This document shows, in pieces, positions 11,912-22,837 of a DNA stretch of 64,000 nucleotides. The notes beneath the pieces were generated by a model. It made no database searches, was not told the origin of the DNA, and worked only from the letters and a program-made list of their open reading frames with translations. Source of the stretch: Rebecca billardiae RCC1528. Lineage: Eukaryota; Haptophyta. The first letter of the stretch is position 1, and each line of letters starts with the position of its first letter. Made by a program: the position numbers and the translations under genes. The stretch covers positions 3,224,001 through 3,288,000 of the forward strand of contig OZ251225.1 of the NCBI GenBank assembly GCA_965240325.2, in the 5' to 3' direction.

Positions 11912-13726
11912 ATGCGGGGTTGGGGCTTGGCGCTGGCGCTGGCGGCGGTACTCGCCGCCGCGCTTGCTGAGGAGACCGAGCTGAAGCTCGGCGAGCTCAC
12001 CTCGGGCTACGTGGAGGAGGATGACTTTCTCTACTACTCTGCGCGGATCCCGCCGTCGGCGGGCGCCGTCAAGGTGATCATCACACCCATCTTCGGCGAC
12101 CCCGACCTGTACCTCTCCTTCTTCGTGCCCGAGCCGGATGACACGACGGCGACGTGGGTGATGGACGAGATGGGCACCGAAGAGCGCCTGATACGCCGGC
12201 AGGCCGCTGATTTCTGCACCTCTGAGCCGTGCATCCTGCACCTGTCCGTGTACGGGTACGAGGCAGCCGAGTTCCGGCTGGCCGTGTACAACACGTCAGA
12301 CATCGGGGCGTCGACGGAGCCGCCCAAGTGCGCGCCGAGCTGTAACGAGTTCGACCTCTCGGACGGCATCTGCGACACCGAGTGCAACACGACCGCATGC
12401 TTCTACGACGGCGGCGACTGCCTCGTGACGCACTCGCGGGGGACCTGCGACTGGCGAACGCGCGCCGGCTGCCCGAGCTCGTGGATCGGCGACGGCGTGT
12501 GCGACGAGGAGTGCTTCGTCGAGGAGTGCGAGTGGGACGGGAACGACTGCGCCATGACGCAGTCTGAGGAGATCTGCCACCCGGGCTGCATGTCCAGCTG
12601 GATCAACGACGGCGAGTGCGATGAGGAGTGCAACAACGAGGAATGCAACTTTGACGGTGCGCGGCTGGCGCCGCGCGGCGAGGGCGGCGATGCGCGCGCG
12701 CGCGCGCGCGCGCGCCGTGGGTGACGTGTACGATGGCGGTGTGCTCACCCGCGTCCGCTCTCGGCCACGCGCGCTGCCGCCCGCCGTGCCCGTGGGTGCT
12801 GCGCGCCGGCCGCGCAGGCGCGGACTGCGCGCACGGCGCCACCGAGTGCTACCACAAGTCTGATGGCTCCGACTACCGCGGCCGCGTCTCCAAAACGGCG
12901 TCCGGCCTCGAGTGCATGAAGTGGACGTCGCAGTTCCCGCATCAGCACACGGTCACGCATCAGAACTACCCGAGCGCCGGCCTGGGCGGGCACAACTTCT
13001 GCCGCAACCCGGAGGGGCGGGAGGAGCGGCCGTACTGCTTCACTGCCAACCCGACCGTGCGCTGGGAGTTTTGCGACGTGCCGCAGCCGTTCGGCTCGTG
13101 CCTGCAGAACGAAGTGCCGCACGCGGTGCAGGTGCAGGCGGGGATGCCGTGCTACATTGACGGGCCGGTGCCCAGCGGCCCGCTCGTCAAGTTCAAAGAG
13201 GAATGCGGCGAGACGGGCGACAACTCGACGTACGGCGACATCTGCTCGCGCGCGTGCTGCAACGCGGCCGAGCAGGCGGCCCTCCGCTGCCCGTCCGACA
13301 CGTTGTATCGCGAGCAGTACGCGCAATACGTGATGGACGTGCAATGGACGATGCTGCAGCACGACTGCACAAACTGCCGCGTGTACAAGCAGTTCTTCGA
13401 CAACGCCCACGTGATCGGCTCGATCGGCGGCCCGGCGGTCGTCTCCTTTTTCAACACGATCGGCTTCAAGCTGCTGCTGCTCGGCGTCGGGCTGGTCGTG
13501 CTCCTGCTCGTCCTCATCGTGTGCGTGCTCGTGCGCTTCCTGTATGCGCGTAAGAACTACAACTTGCAAACAGCGGACGTAGAGGTGCGTCAACGCTTGC
13601 GTCATCCCCGCGCGCCGCGTGCGTGGCACTGCGCCCCCATCCCCTCGCCGGCTCACACGCGGCGCGCGCAACGGATACTGCGCGCAGGGCCCGGACGACG
13701 ACGACGAAGAGGAAGAGTTTGAATGA
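11912..13726 (+). CDS. Type I membrane protein with three LNR (Notch/Lin-12) repeats and a kringle domain
   Basis: Three exons are inferred: 11912-12656, 12818-13584 and 13688-13726 (516 residues). Introns 12657-12817 and 13585-13687 begin GTGCG and end GCAG and restore the frame. The ATG at 11912 precedes a signal peptide (WGLALALAAVLAAALAEE). A beta-rich segment follows (FGDPDLYLSF, as in pre-peptidase C-terminal-type domains). Then come three LNR modules with CxDxxCN/DGGDC spacing (for example WIGDGVCDEECFVEECEWDG), the third completed exactly across intron 1. A kringle follows: CYHKSDGSDYRGRVSKT, PHQHTVTHQNYP, NFCRNPEG, PYCFT, WEFCD, with six Cys in order. A TM helix (LLLLGVGLVVLLLVLIVCVL) and an acidic tail (GPDDDDEEEEFE) encoded by exon 3 end the protein. 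It is likely a cell-surface or endomembrane adhesion or receptor-type protein; the ligand is unknown. Confidence 0.85.
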
Positions 13727-14320
13727 TCGCGCTGATGTGGCAGCCATATCGTATACTGTCAGCGGGTGCTGCTGCTGTTCTGCGTGCAGACCTGGAGCAC
13801 GCCCGACCGGCGGCCCGCATTTCAGTTCGCGGAGTTACAGCATGTATCATCAGCATACTTAGAGAGAGCCTGAGAGGGAGGGAGAGAGAGAGACTCAGTC
13901 AGTGACTCAGAGAGACAGAGATGAGAGAGAGAGAGAGTCAGAGAGAGAGTCAGAGATCAGAGAGTCTGAGAGAGAGAGAGAGAGAGACTCAGAGAGAGAG
14001 AGAACTTTCGGAAGTCGTGACACTGCTGATAATGCCGCGGCCGGCGAATCATCAGCATCAGCAGTATATACTTAGTCGTGAATGAGTATAGTATAGACGA
14101 CGAGACGAAGTATGATCATCATCGCGATATCAGCTGCTTATTATTATTATTATTATTATATTATTATAATATATATATATATAGCAGCGTAGGCTTATTA
14201 GTTATTTCAGCCGGCGCCTGCTGTAGAGTCTGCATAGTGCATAGCCTGCGGTAAGGCGCTCAGGCTATGGGCGCTGCTTAGCTACAGCTATATAGTTACG
14301 TCCGCGCTCGTCATTCAGAT
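13727..14320. repeat. Spacer with (GA)n-rich and TTA/TA simple sequence
   Basis: An imperfect GA/GAGACTCA repeat runs from 13861 to about 14003, and TTA and TA runs from 14137 to 14183. No gene is seen. The spacer separates two convergent 3' ends. Confidence 0.85.
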
Positions 14321-16102
14321 TCAGAACAGGGGGCCCTCCCGAGCGAGCAGCACGCGCGACCACGCCCAGTCCGCGACGATGATCGCGACGCCCGCGCTCA
14401 CGACCGACGCCGTGATGACATGCGGCACGGCGCGCGGCGGCAGGTCCGCGTCGCGCCGCGCGATCAGCTCGGCGCACGCGAGCGTGAGCGCGATAAACGA
14501 GGCGGACTTGAGCGCGTGGTGCGCCAGCGGCCACGAGAGGAGCTCGACCGCGTCGGCGGACAGCGCGGCGCGCGAGCACGCCGCGCCGTCCGACGCGCCC
14601 CACGCGCCGAGCGCCCACGCGCACTTCAGCCGCAGCTCGGGCACCAGCGCGTCGCGCACGCGCCGCCAGAACCACGAGTCCAGAGCGAGCGCGCGCGCCG
14701 CACTGCCGAGCAGCGCAGCGGAGCCGGCGGCCGCGCCGGCGGCCCCGGCCGCGCCTTCGGGCGCGACGGCGCCCGCCTCACCCGGCGGCGCGAGCGCGTA
14801 CCACTCGCCGACGAGCGCGGCGAGCGCGAGCGCGAGCGCGGTGCCCAGCGCCGAGAGCAGCGGCGCGGCGAGCAGCGCGGCGAGAGACGCCGGCAGCAGC
14901 GTCCAGCGGCGCGCGCTCGCGCCGAGCACGGAGAGAAGCTTGGACTGCGCGCTCGCCTCCATCGTGCCCACCTCGCCTGCGTACGAGCCGCCGATGCGGC
15001 CGGCGAGGAGCAGGCCAGTGAGCAGCGGGCCGAGCTCGAGCGTGAACAGCTTCGCCACGCCGTGCGCGTACAGCGCCGCGCGCGCGCCCGGCAGCGCGCC
15101 GTCGACGAGCGCGCGCGCCTTGCCCTTGACCATCATCATCGTCATCCCGAGCTGGAGCGGCGGCGCGTCTGCGCCGAGCAGCGCCTTGACGAGCGGCGTG
15201 ACCTCGGCCTCGAGGACGCGCTCCACCGCGGCGCGCACGTCGACGCGTAGCAGCAGGTCCGCGAGCAGCGACGCCACCGCGATCCCCGCCGCGCTGAACG
15301 TGAGCAGGATGAGCGGCAGTGAGTAAAGTGAGTAGTCTACCGCCTTGGCGCACAGCCGGTGCGCGAAGCGGTGCGCGCGCAGCCCGCCGTGCTCGCCGGG
15401 CGCGGCGGCGGCGGCGTCGTCGGCGTGGGCGGGCGTGAGGTCGACCACGTCATCCTTCGCGCCGTCGTGCACCAGCGCGACCACGTCCGGCTGGTGCGAG
15501 ACGAGCAGCAGCGCGGTGCCGTGCTCGGCGCGCATGTGCGCGAGCTCGCGAGCGACCGCCGCCGCCGCGGCGCGGTCGAGGCCGGTGAAGGGCTCGTCGA
15601 GGATGATGGCGCGCTTGGCCTGCGCGAGCTGCAGCGCGAGCGACGCGCGCCGCGCCATCCCGCCCGACAGCTCGCCGGGCATCTTGCACCCGTCGCGCGC
15701 GTAGTCGAGCCCGACGGCCTCGACCAGTCTCTTCACCTCCGGCTCGAGCGCGCGCGCGCACGAGCGGCCCGAGAGCTCGAGCGCGGCGGCGACGTTGCCG
15801 CGCACGCTGAGCGAGTCGAGTAGCGTCGTCGACTGGAAGAGGGCGCCCACGCGCTCGCGCGGCGGCACGTCCTCGCGCCAGCGCACGCGCACGGAGATGC
15901 CGAGCCCGCGCAGGCGGTGCCGCGGCGTCAGCCCGGCGAGGCAGCCGGTGAGCGTCGACTTGCCAGCGCCCGTCGGCCCGCGGAGGTGGACGCACGCGCC
16001 CTCACGCAGCTCGAGCCGCACCCCCGCCTCGGCGAACGGGCATTTGCGCGGGTCGACGCGGCGCGCGACGAGCGTGACCAGCGGCTCACCGCCGTCGTGC
16101 AT
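14321..16102 (-). CDS. ABC transporter: MlaF/TGD3-like ATPase fused to MlaE/TGD1-like permease
   Basis: A single exon of 593 residues. The N-terminal half is a complete ABC ATPase: Walker A GPTGAGKST (residues 42-50), Q-loop LFQS (about 88-91), signature LSGGM (145-149), Walker B AIILDEPFTGLD (165-176) and switch His in LLLVSHQ (about 203). After about residue 240 a hydrophobic permease follows, containing the MlaE/YrbE hallmark LELGPLLTGLLLAGRIGGSY and EVGTMEASAQ, then LPASLAALLAAPLLSALG. In bacteria and in plastids (TGD1/TGD3) the permease and ATPase are separate subunits that, with a substrate-binding MCE protein, move phospholipid between membranes. Here both are in one chain. An Ala/Gly-rich linker of about 30 residues sits late in the permease. 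No clear N-terminal leader is visible, so plastid or other location is open. It is divergent from the M16 peptidase gene. Confidence 0.88.
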   Translation of the reverse strand: MHDGGEPLVTLVARRVDPRKCPFAEAGVRLELREGACVHLRGPTGAGKSTLTGCLAGLTPRHRLRGLGISVRVRWREDVPPRERVGALFQSTTLLDSLSVRGNVAAALELSGRSCARALEPEVKRLVEAVGLDYARDGCKMPGELSGGMARRASLALQLAQAKRAIILDEPFTGLDRAAAAAVARELAHMRAEHGTALLLVSHQPDVVALVHDGAKDDVVDLTPAHADDAAAAAPGEHGGLRAHRFAHRLCAKAVDYSLYSLPLILLTFSAAGIAVASLLADLLLRVDVRAAVERVLEAEVTPLVKALLGADAPPLQLGMTMMMVKGKARALVDGALPGARAALYAHGVAKLFTLELGPLLTGLLLAGRIGGSYAGEVGTMEASAQSKLLSVLGASARRWTLLPASLAALLAAPLLSALGTALALALAALVGEWYALAPPGEAGAVAPEGAAGAAGAAAGSAALLGSAARALALDSWFWRRVRDALVPELRLKCAWALGAWGASDGAACSRAALSADAVELLSWPLAHHALKSASFIALTLACAELIARRDADLPPRAVPHVITASVVSAGVAIIVADWAWSRVLLAREGPLF

Positions 16103-16305
16103 CTCGCCGACCGACGCGTGCGCGCGTGCAGCCCTGGACTGCGGACCAGAGTCTCAAGTCCGGTACCATCGCCACGGGATTTCCGGTCCTGGCCTCCACG
16201 AAGACGCGGCGCCGACCGGGCGCAGCTTGACCGAGCACGCTGGCGTGGCGCGCGCGCGCGTGTTGGATCCTCGTCGCAGCCTCCGCGTGTGCGCTCGTCG
16301 ACGCG
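16103..16305. promoter_or_regulatory. Divergent intergenic region between ABC transporter and M16 peptidase
   Basis: This 203-bp interval lies between opposite start codons. No TATA-like element is evident. A shared promoter is inferred from the arrangement alone. Confidence 0.35.
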
Positions 16306-19300
16306 ATGACCGTGACGCACGGCACCAAGCGGCTCCGCGCGTCCCACACGGCCGGCACCACGAGCGTGCTCAGCAGGTGCGCGCGCGGAGCCAGAGCGCG
16401 CGCGCGCGTGTGCCGCTGCGCGCCTGAGCGTGCCGAGCGCGCGTATCCTCCTGCCGCGCGTGCCTGCGCAGCGACGGCATCGCCAAGCCGCTGAACGACA
16501 AGCGGCAGTATCGCCTCGTCGAGCTGCCCAACGCGATGCGCGTGCTGCTCATCTCCGACCCGGAGATGGCGGCGTCCGCTGCAAACGTCGAGGCCAAGGC
16601 GGAAGGCGACGCGCAGATGGCCGAGGCGGAGGGCGAGGCGGAGGGCGAGGCGGAGGGCGAGGCGGAGGGCGAGGAGGAGGGCGAGGAGGACGAGAGCGAG
16701 GAGGGCGAGGAGGAGGACGCTGAGGCCGAGGGCGAGGACGACGAGGGCGAGGAGGCCGAGGGCGAGGGCATGAAGAAGGCCGCGTGCGCGCTCAGCCTCG
16801 GCGTCGGCTACCTGTGCGACCCGCCGCGCGTTGACGGGCTCGCGCACTTCACGGAGCACATGCTCTTCATGGGCAATTCCAAGTACCCGGGCGAGAACGA
16901 GTGGTCCGAGTTCCTCGCGCGCCACGGCGGCGAGGACAACGGCGAGACCGACGCGGAGAGCACCACGTTCTACTTTGACGTCGCGCCCACGCAGCTGCGC
17001 GAGGCGCTCGACCGCTTCTGCGCCTTCTTCGCCGCGCCGCTGTTCGCGTGGGAGTCCGCGTCGCGCGAGGTGAAGGCGATCGAGTCGGAGTTCCAGCAGG
17101 CGAAGCAGTCGGACAGCGCGCGGCGCGCGCAGCTCCTCTGCGCGCTCGCCGAGCGCGCCCACCCGTACCACCGGTTCGGCTGGGGCAACCGGCGCTCGCT
17201 CGTCGAGCTGCCCGAGCAGGCGGCCGTCGACGTGCGCGCCGAGCTGGCCGAGTTCCACGCGAAGCACTACTCGGCGAACCTGATGTCGCTGGTGGTGCTC
17301 GGCAAGGAGCCGCTCGACACGCTGCAGGCGTGGGCGACCGAGAGCGCCTCGCCCATCCGCACGCTCGGCGTGCCGCGGCCGTCGTTTGGGAGCGCAGGCC
17401 TGCCGCTCGACGGCGCGCGGCTTCCGCTGCTCGCGCACGTGGCGCCGCTCAAGCAGCGGCGCACGCTCGAGATGGTGTGGTTCCTGCCCTCGATGCTCGA
17501 GCACCACCGCACCAAGCCGGCCGACTACGCCTCGCACCTCCTCGGCCACGAGGGCGAGGGCTCCGTCCTCGCCGCGCTCAAGGCCGCCGGGCTCGCGTCC
17601 GCGCTGGTGGCGGGCGTGGACGAGGAGCACACCAGTGCCGCGATGCAGTTCACGCTCACCGTCACGCTGACCGAGGCGGGGCTGGCCGACGTGGACGCGG
17701 TGGTGTGCACCGTGCTCGCGTACACGGGCATGCTCGCGCGCACGCCCCCGGCCGAGTGGGTCTTCGCCGAGCTGCGCGACGTCGCGAGCCTGCGCTTCCG
17801 CTGGGCTGAGGACGAGCCCGAGGTTGAGTACGCGCGCAGGCTTGCGCTGGCGCTGCAGCAGCCGTACGCGCCGGAGGAGTGCCTCTCGGGCGACGCGCTG
17901 TACTCGCACTTCGACGCGGAGCTGATCGCGCGCGTGTGCACCGCGCTGCGCCCGGACACGGCCGTCGTGCTCGTCTCCGCCCCGGGCCTCGTCGACGCCG
18001 ACGGCGCGGGCAGCGCACACGGGGAGGCGGCCGAGGAGGAGGTGGAGGCTTGGTTTGGCACTGCCTTCCGCCGGCAGCCGCTGCAGCCCGCGCGGCTGGA
18101 CGCGTGGCGCGCGGCGTACGCGCACGAGGAGGGCGAGGGCGAGGCGGGCGCGGCGCAGCGCGCGCGGCGCGACCGGCTGCACCTGCCCGCGCGGAACGAG
18201 TACATCCCAACCGACCTCAGCCTGAGGCACGCGCCGCCGCCGCCCGCGACGACCGCGGGCGCCGCCGATGCGCACGGCACCGCCGCCGCGGCCGCCGCGG
18301 CCAAGTCCGCGGAGTGCGCCGCGACGGCGGCGTCCGCGCCGCCGTCGCGCCCGCGGCCGCGCGTGCTGATCCGCGAGCCCGAGCCCGACGGTCGCGGCGT
18401 GCTCTTCCACACGCTCGACCAGCGCTTCTTCACGCCCAAGGCGGTGTGGTGCTGCGAGGCAGCGTGGGCTGATCAGGCGCTTGCGGCCGGCAGCGCGCGC
18501 TTGGCGCTGCTCTCGGCGCTCGCAGCGTCGGTGGCGAACGAGCTGCTGAACGAGGAGGCGTACGCCGCGTCGGTGGCGGGGCTGACGCACGGCCTCTCCG
18601 TCTCCGCGCACGGCCTCGTCATGGACGTCTCCGGCTTCAGCCAGCGGCTGCCCCGCCTCGCCGAGCGCGTCTTCTCCACCTATGCCTCGATCGCGGACGG
18701 CGCGTGCGACGGCGCGCTGCTGGAGCGCGTGCGGCAGACGACCGACCTGCGCCTGGCCAACTCGGGGTTCGCGGTGCGCGCTCGGCCGTGCGCGGCCCGC
18801 GCCGCGCCGGCCCGCGCGCTCACGCCCCGCGCCCCGCCGTCCCCGCCCATCGGCCCGCGCGCGCGCTCGCGCGCCGCCCCGCAGCCCGGCGACCTGTCGG
18901 GGGACGAGCGGCTGCGCGTGCTGCAGCGGGTGTTCCACACGGCGGAGGCGCAGCGCGCGGAGCTGCCGAGCGTGACGCCCGCAGAGCTGACGGCGCACGT
19001 CAAGGCGCAGCTCGGCGCGGGCGTCAGCCTGCGCGCGTACGCCGGGGGCAACATGGACGCAGACGAGGCGCGCTCGCTGTTTGGCGCCGTGCACGCGGCC
19101 CTCTCGCGCGCGCCCGGCGGCGGCGCGCACACGTACGGCGTGCCGAACGGGTGCATCCGGCTGCCGCCCGGCGCGTGCGCGCGCGAGGTGGACGGGCGCA
19201 ACGCGCACGACGCCAACGCCGCGCTCGAGCTGTACTGGCAGCTCGGGCCCAACGAGCCCGCGCTGGGCGCGCGCGTGTCTATGCTGGAACACCTGCTGTA

Positions 19301-20007
19301 TGAGCCGCTGTTCGACAGCCTGCGCACCAAGCAGCAGCTGGGGTACTCGGTGTCGTGCTCGGCGCGGCAGACGTGGGGCGTGCTCGGCTTCGTCGTGCAC
19401 GTCGTCACCGCCACGCACTCCGCCGCGCACGTCGAGCACGCCGCGCTCGAGCTCGTGCGCACCTTTTGCGACGGGCTCGAGACGATGGCGGCGGAGACGT
19501 GGGCGCGCAACGTCGAGGCGGCCGTGGCCAACAAGCTGCAGGACGACCACTCGGTCAACGAGGAGGTGCGCCGCGCGCGCGTGGCCGCTCGCACCTCGCC
19601 CCGCCCGCGCCGCGCCGCGCACGCCACGCACGCCTCACGCCGCGCCGCGCCTCGCCGCTCGCGCGCAGGCGACGCGCTTCTGGGCCGAGATCGAGAACAG
19701 GCAGTACGTGTTCGACCGCGCCGAGCAGGAGGCGGCGCAGATGCGCGCGCTGTCGCAGCGCGACATGTGCGCTTGGCTACGGACGGCTCTCGCGCCGGGC
19801 GGCGCGGACGTGCGCCGCCTCGCCGTGCGCGTGCGCGAGCGCGTGCCCGGCGAGCGCACCGCCGCCGCGGCAGCTGCCGGCGGCGCCGAGACGGCGCCTG
19901 CGCCCACGCCGGCCATCGACGTGGCGGATGCGGAGGACTTCAAGCAACGCGACGGCACGCAGTGGTGGCCCAATCCGTCGCAGCCGCTCCCGCCCGTGAC
20001 CGCGTGA
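16306..20007 (+). CDS. Nardilysin-like M16 metallopeptidase
   Basis: Four exons are inferred: 16306-16376, 16472-18773, 18885-19565 and 19669-20007 (about 1,130 residues). Introns all start GTGCG and end CAG. Exon 2 opens with GIAKPLNDKRQYRLVELPN, the canonical M16 N-terminus, showing that the first long-ORF Met is not the start. A roughly 60-residue Glu/Asp-rich insert (16580-16770) follows LLISDPE, at the place where nardilysins carry their acidic domain. The inverted zinc motif HFTEH is at 16846-16860, with the downstream Glu in EVKAIESEFQ. Later family blocks include WGNRRSLVELP, HEGEGSVLAALK, HLPARNEYIPTDLSL, RTKQQLGYSVSCSARQ and RFWAEIENRQYVFDR. Such enzymes cleave short peptides at basic residues in cytosol or organelles. 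An Ala-rich insert at about 18230-18350 is lineage-specific. Exon 1 (23 codons) is the least certain part. Confidence 0.88.
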
Positions 20008-20394
20008 GAGGCGCGCGACTGCGCGAGGCGCACGCGCCGGGCGTGTCCTCATTTGGCCCAGTCCGGTCTGCTTTCGTGTTCCGGTCCTGGACAGTTCACG
20101 CGGTACCTGGTAGCGGAATCTTCCGGCGCCCAGTCACAGCCGCCGCTGGCAGAGCCTGACGAACAGTGCAATTGGTTAGTTTTTGGCATATTATGGGCAT
20201 CAATAGAATTCGTCAGTGCTCTCTGTGAGTGGAAGCGACCAGCTTTGATGTTCATCACATCGCTTCGTCGCAGCCGGAACACCGAGCGTCCAAAGCGCAT
20301 CCAACTCTTGCGAGCCGCACCTCGATAGGCGTCGTGGGCCCCGCGCGTCCGTCCAACCGCGTGGAGGGCCCCGGAGTTCCGCCTGCCACCAGCT
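20008..20394. other. Intergenic spacer, no feature seen
   Basis: This 387-bp interval lies between two genes on the same strand. It includes a short AT-rich stretch (about 20170-20215) that could hold the promoter of the next gene. No ORF with recognisable content is present. Confidence 0.4.
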
Positions 20395-22056
20395 TTGAGT
20401 CGCACGCGCAGCCTCGCCATGGGTGCAGGACCGAAGTTCAAGCGGCTCAAGGATGAGGCACTCGGTGTCCGCGCACCGGTGGTGACCAAGCGCCACGTCC
20501 GCGCGCGCTCCGCACGCTCGTCGGTCGGCAGCCGCTCCGAGCTGCATGACAAGATGCACGACGGCTTGGCGATCACCGAGGCCCTGCGCGATGCGTCCCC
20601 GCTCTTCCGGTGGCTCGAGCGCCTGCTCAACGTCTTCGTCCCCTACGCGGGCCGGCCGCTGCTCGAGGTGCACGTGCCGACGGCAGTCGCGGCGGTGCGC
20701 CCGCACATCGCGGTGGTCGAGGGTGCGGCCTTCGTCGACGCGTGGGAGGGCGAGGTGGAGAAGGCGTTCTCGGCCCTTGCCGACGCCGCGAACGCCGACA
20801 GCTACAACCTCGCCGGCCGCGTCTTCGTGCAGAAGCTCTTCGACCGCTCGGCGACCACGCGGCTGCGCGTGTACGAGCACATCGCGCGCAACCCGTCCAT
20901 CAAGGAGATCGAGCTCGCGCCGCCCGTGTTCGTGATCGGGCTGCCGCGCACGGGGTCGTCGCACCTGCAGGCGCTGCTTGCGTCCGACGCGGACGCGGCC
21001 ACGCTCAAGCTGTGGGAGATGATGCAGCCGCTGCCGCTGTGCGAGCACTCGTCGCTGCGCGCGACCGCGCGCCAGCAGTACCTGAGCTTTGAAAAGACGC
21101 TGGTGGACATCCTCGCGCCCGGGTGGAACGAGGCGACCAGCCGGTTCCACGACGTGAGCATGTCCGCCCCCGAGGAGGAGGCCGTCCTGCTCGCCGGCTG
21201 CGGCGTCAGCCTGATGCCCTTCGTGTGCATCGGCGGCGCGGCCTCCCCGTACGAGGCGCTGCACAACGACTCGACCAACAAGCGCGCGGCGCTGCGCTAC
21301 CTGCGCCGCTTCCTGCAGATGCTCGACTCGACGCGCGCGCCGAAGGGCGGCGGGCCCGGCCGGCCGACGCGCTGGGTGCTCAAGTCGCACTACAACGCCC
21401 TCTGGATCGACGCGCTCCTCGCCGAGTTCCCGGGCGCCAAGGTGATCGTGACGGTGCGTGAGCCACATGACGTGATCCAGTCGTTCGTCTCCTACTCGCT
21501 CAGCACGCTCAGCTTCGTCGCGGGCAAGGAGCGCGGCGTGGACGTGCGCGCGCGCGCGGCGCCGCGTCGGACCGCGCCGTGCCGCCTCGCGACCAGCCGC
21601 TCATGCCCGTCCCCCTCGCCCCGCCCGCCCGCGTGTACCCGCCGGCAGCTCGCGCGCAAGAACGCGGCCGCGTCGTACGCCTACCTGCACGCCAACGCGA
21701 GCGCGCTCGTGCAGCTGCACCGCCGGCTCGCGAGCGCGTCGAGCGGGAACTACCACATCGTGCGGTACGACGAGCTCGTCGCCAACCCCGAGGAGGTGAT
21801 GAAGCAGATCTACTCGCAGCTCGAGATGCCCCTCACGCCGCGCGCCGTGGAAGGCGCGCGCGCGTACCTGGCGGGCAGCCGGCAGCACCGGCTAGGCAAG
21901 CCGGCCAAGGTCGCCATCTCGGAGCTCGGGCTGAGCGCGGAGCGGATCCAGGCGGACTTCCGCGAGTACTGCGAAGAGCTGCTCCATCGCCCTCCCACGG
22001 TGCCGGCCGCGGAGGCTGACGTGCACGCCGCCGTCGCGGACGAGCAGCGCGTTTGA
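20395..22056 (+). CDS. Sulfotransferase family 3-like protein
   Basis: Two exons are inferred: 20395-21543 and 21649-22056. The 105-bp intron (GTGCGCG...GGCAG) keeps the frame open and would be read as Arg/Pro/Ser junk if retained. The protein has about 518 residues; Met at 20419 is an alternative start. PAPS-binding features are a 5'-phosphosulfate loop VFVIGLPRTGSSHLQALLA and a 3'-phosphate strand-helix VIVTVREPHDVIQSFVSY. Between them are family blocks WEMMQPLPL, FHDVSMSAPEEEAVLL and RWVLKSHYNALWIDALLAEFP, and the C-terminal part carries NYHIVRYDELVANPEEVMKQIY. This is the Sulfotransfer_3 type, common in algae and bacteria, with mostly unknown acceptors. No signal peptide is visible, so a cytosolic enzyme acting on small molecules or lipids is more likely than a Golgi glycan enzyme. 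Confidence 0.85.
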   Translation: MSRTRSLAMGAGPKFKRLKDEALGVRAPVVTKRHVRARSARSSVGSRSELHDKMHDGLAITEALRDASPLFRWLERLLNVFVPYAGRPLLEVHVPTAVAAVRPHIAVVEGAAFVDAWEGEVEKAFSALADAANADSYNLAGRVFVQKLFDRSATTRLRVYEHIARNPSIKEIELAPPVFVIGLPRTGSSHLQALLASDADAATLKLWEMMQPLPLCEHSSLRATARQQYLSFEKTLVDILAPGWNEATSRFHDVSMSAPEEEAVLLAGCGVSLMPFVCIGGAASPYEALHNDSTNKRAALRYLRRFLQMLDSTRAPKGGGPGRPTRWVLKSHYNALWIDALLAEFPGAKVIVTVREPHDVIQSFVSYSLSTLSFVAGKERGVDVRARAAPRRTAPCRLATSRSCPSPSPRPPACTRRQLARKNAAASYAYLHANASALVQLHRRLASASSGNYHIVRYDELVANPEEVMKQIYSQLEMPLTPRAVEGARAYLAGSRQHRLGKPAKVAISELGLSAERIQADFREYCEELLHRPPTVPAAEADVHAAVADEQRV

Positions 22057-22739
22057 TTTGAGTTGGGACCGGGTCCGGCGGGACCGCTTTCTGGCTGACG
22101 CCGGGACGACTGAGGAGTGCTGAGGGCATGCGCCGATATGATGCTGCGGGCCTCACCCGTCGGTTACGCAGGCAGCAGTGACTAGTGCACTGCCCTGCCG
22201 CCACCGCCGAGAGCACTCGTCAACGACAGCACTGATTCACTCAGACTGAGGCTGAAGGCCGGCCGCATTAAGGCTACTTAGACTCGCGGTACTGAGCCGC
22301 TGACTGACTAATCGATCATCACTATCAACCGCTCGGAGCTAATCACGGACAGAATGCTGTCATCAAATGGCTTTTTGGCAGAATATCACATATAGCTTGA
22401 GAGCCCCGGAGCCGGGGCTTCGGACACCAAAGAGATCAGCGGCGGAGGGCGCTGAGGCCGCGCACGGCGTGAGGCGCGGCGTCGGCCGAGTCGGTCCGCG
22501 GAGGATGTGCGGCGCTCGGCCCGCTGCGCAGCGGCAGTGCGCCTCACTTTGCCCCGAGCGCCGTCCTCAGTGTCGCCTCCTTCCCGCCTTGGAGCAGTCG
22601 CACGCATGACCATGTGCCTGTGCCTGTGGCTGTGGCTGTGCCGGCGCCCGGGCCGCGGGCGGCGCCGCCCCGGGCCGAGTAAGATAGTACTAGCAGTAGC
22701 AGTACGTACGTCGTTTATCTACATCACGCTCTCGACTCT

Positions 22740-22776
<37 letters not shown>

Positions 22777-22837
22777 TCTAGCTCTCTCCGTCTCTCTCTC
22801 CAGGGAGCAGGGGGGGCGTGCGCCTTCATGTAGTTCA
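22057..22837. other. Intergenic spacer with (CT)n microsatellite
   Basis: This spacer separates converging genes. A perfect CT run occupies 22743-22774, with further CT-rich sequence to 22800. A stretch at about 22220-22300 has the ACTCAGACTGAGG-type words also seen in other spacers. No gene is supported. Confidence 0.6.

Noticed and set aside
16086-19631. 1,181-codon antisense ORF
   Set aside because: Lies opposite the nardilysin-like exons. The translation is Arg/Ala/His low complexity, typical of the reverse frame of GC-biased coding sequence.
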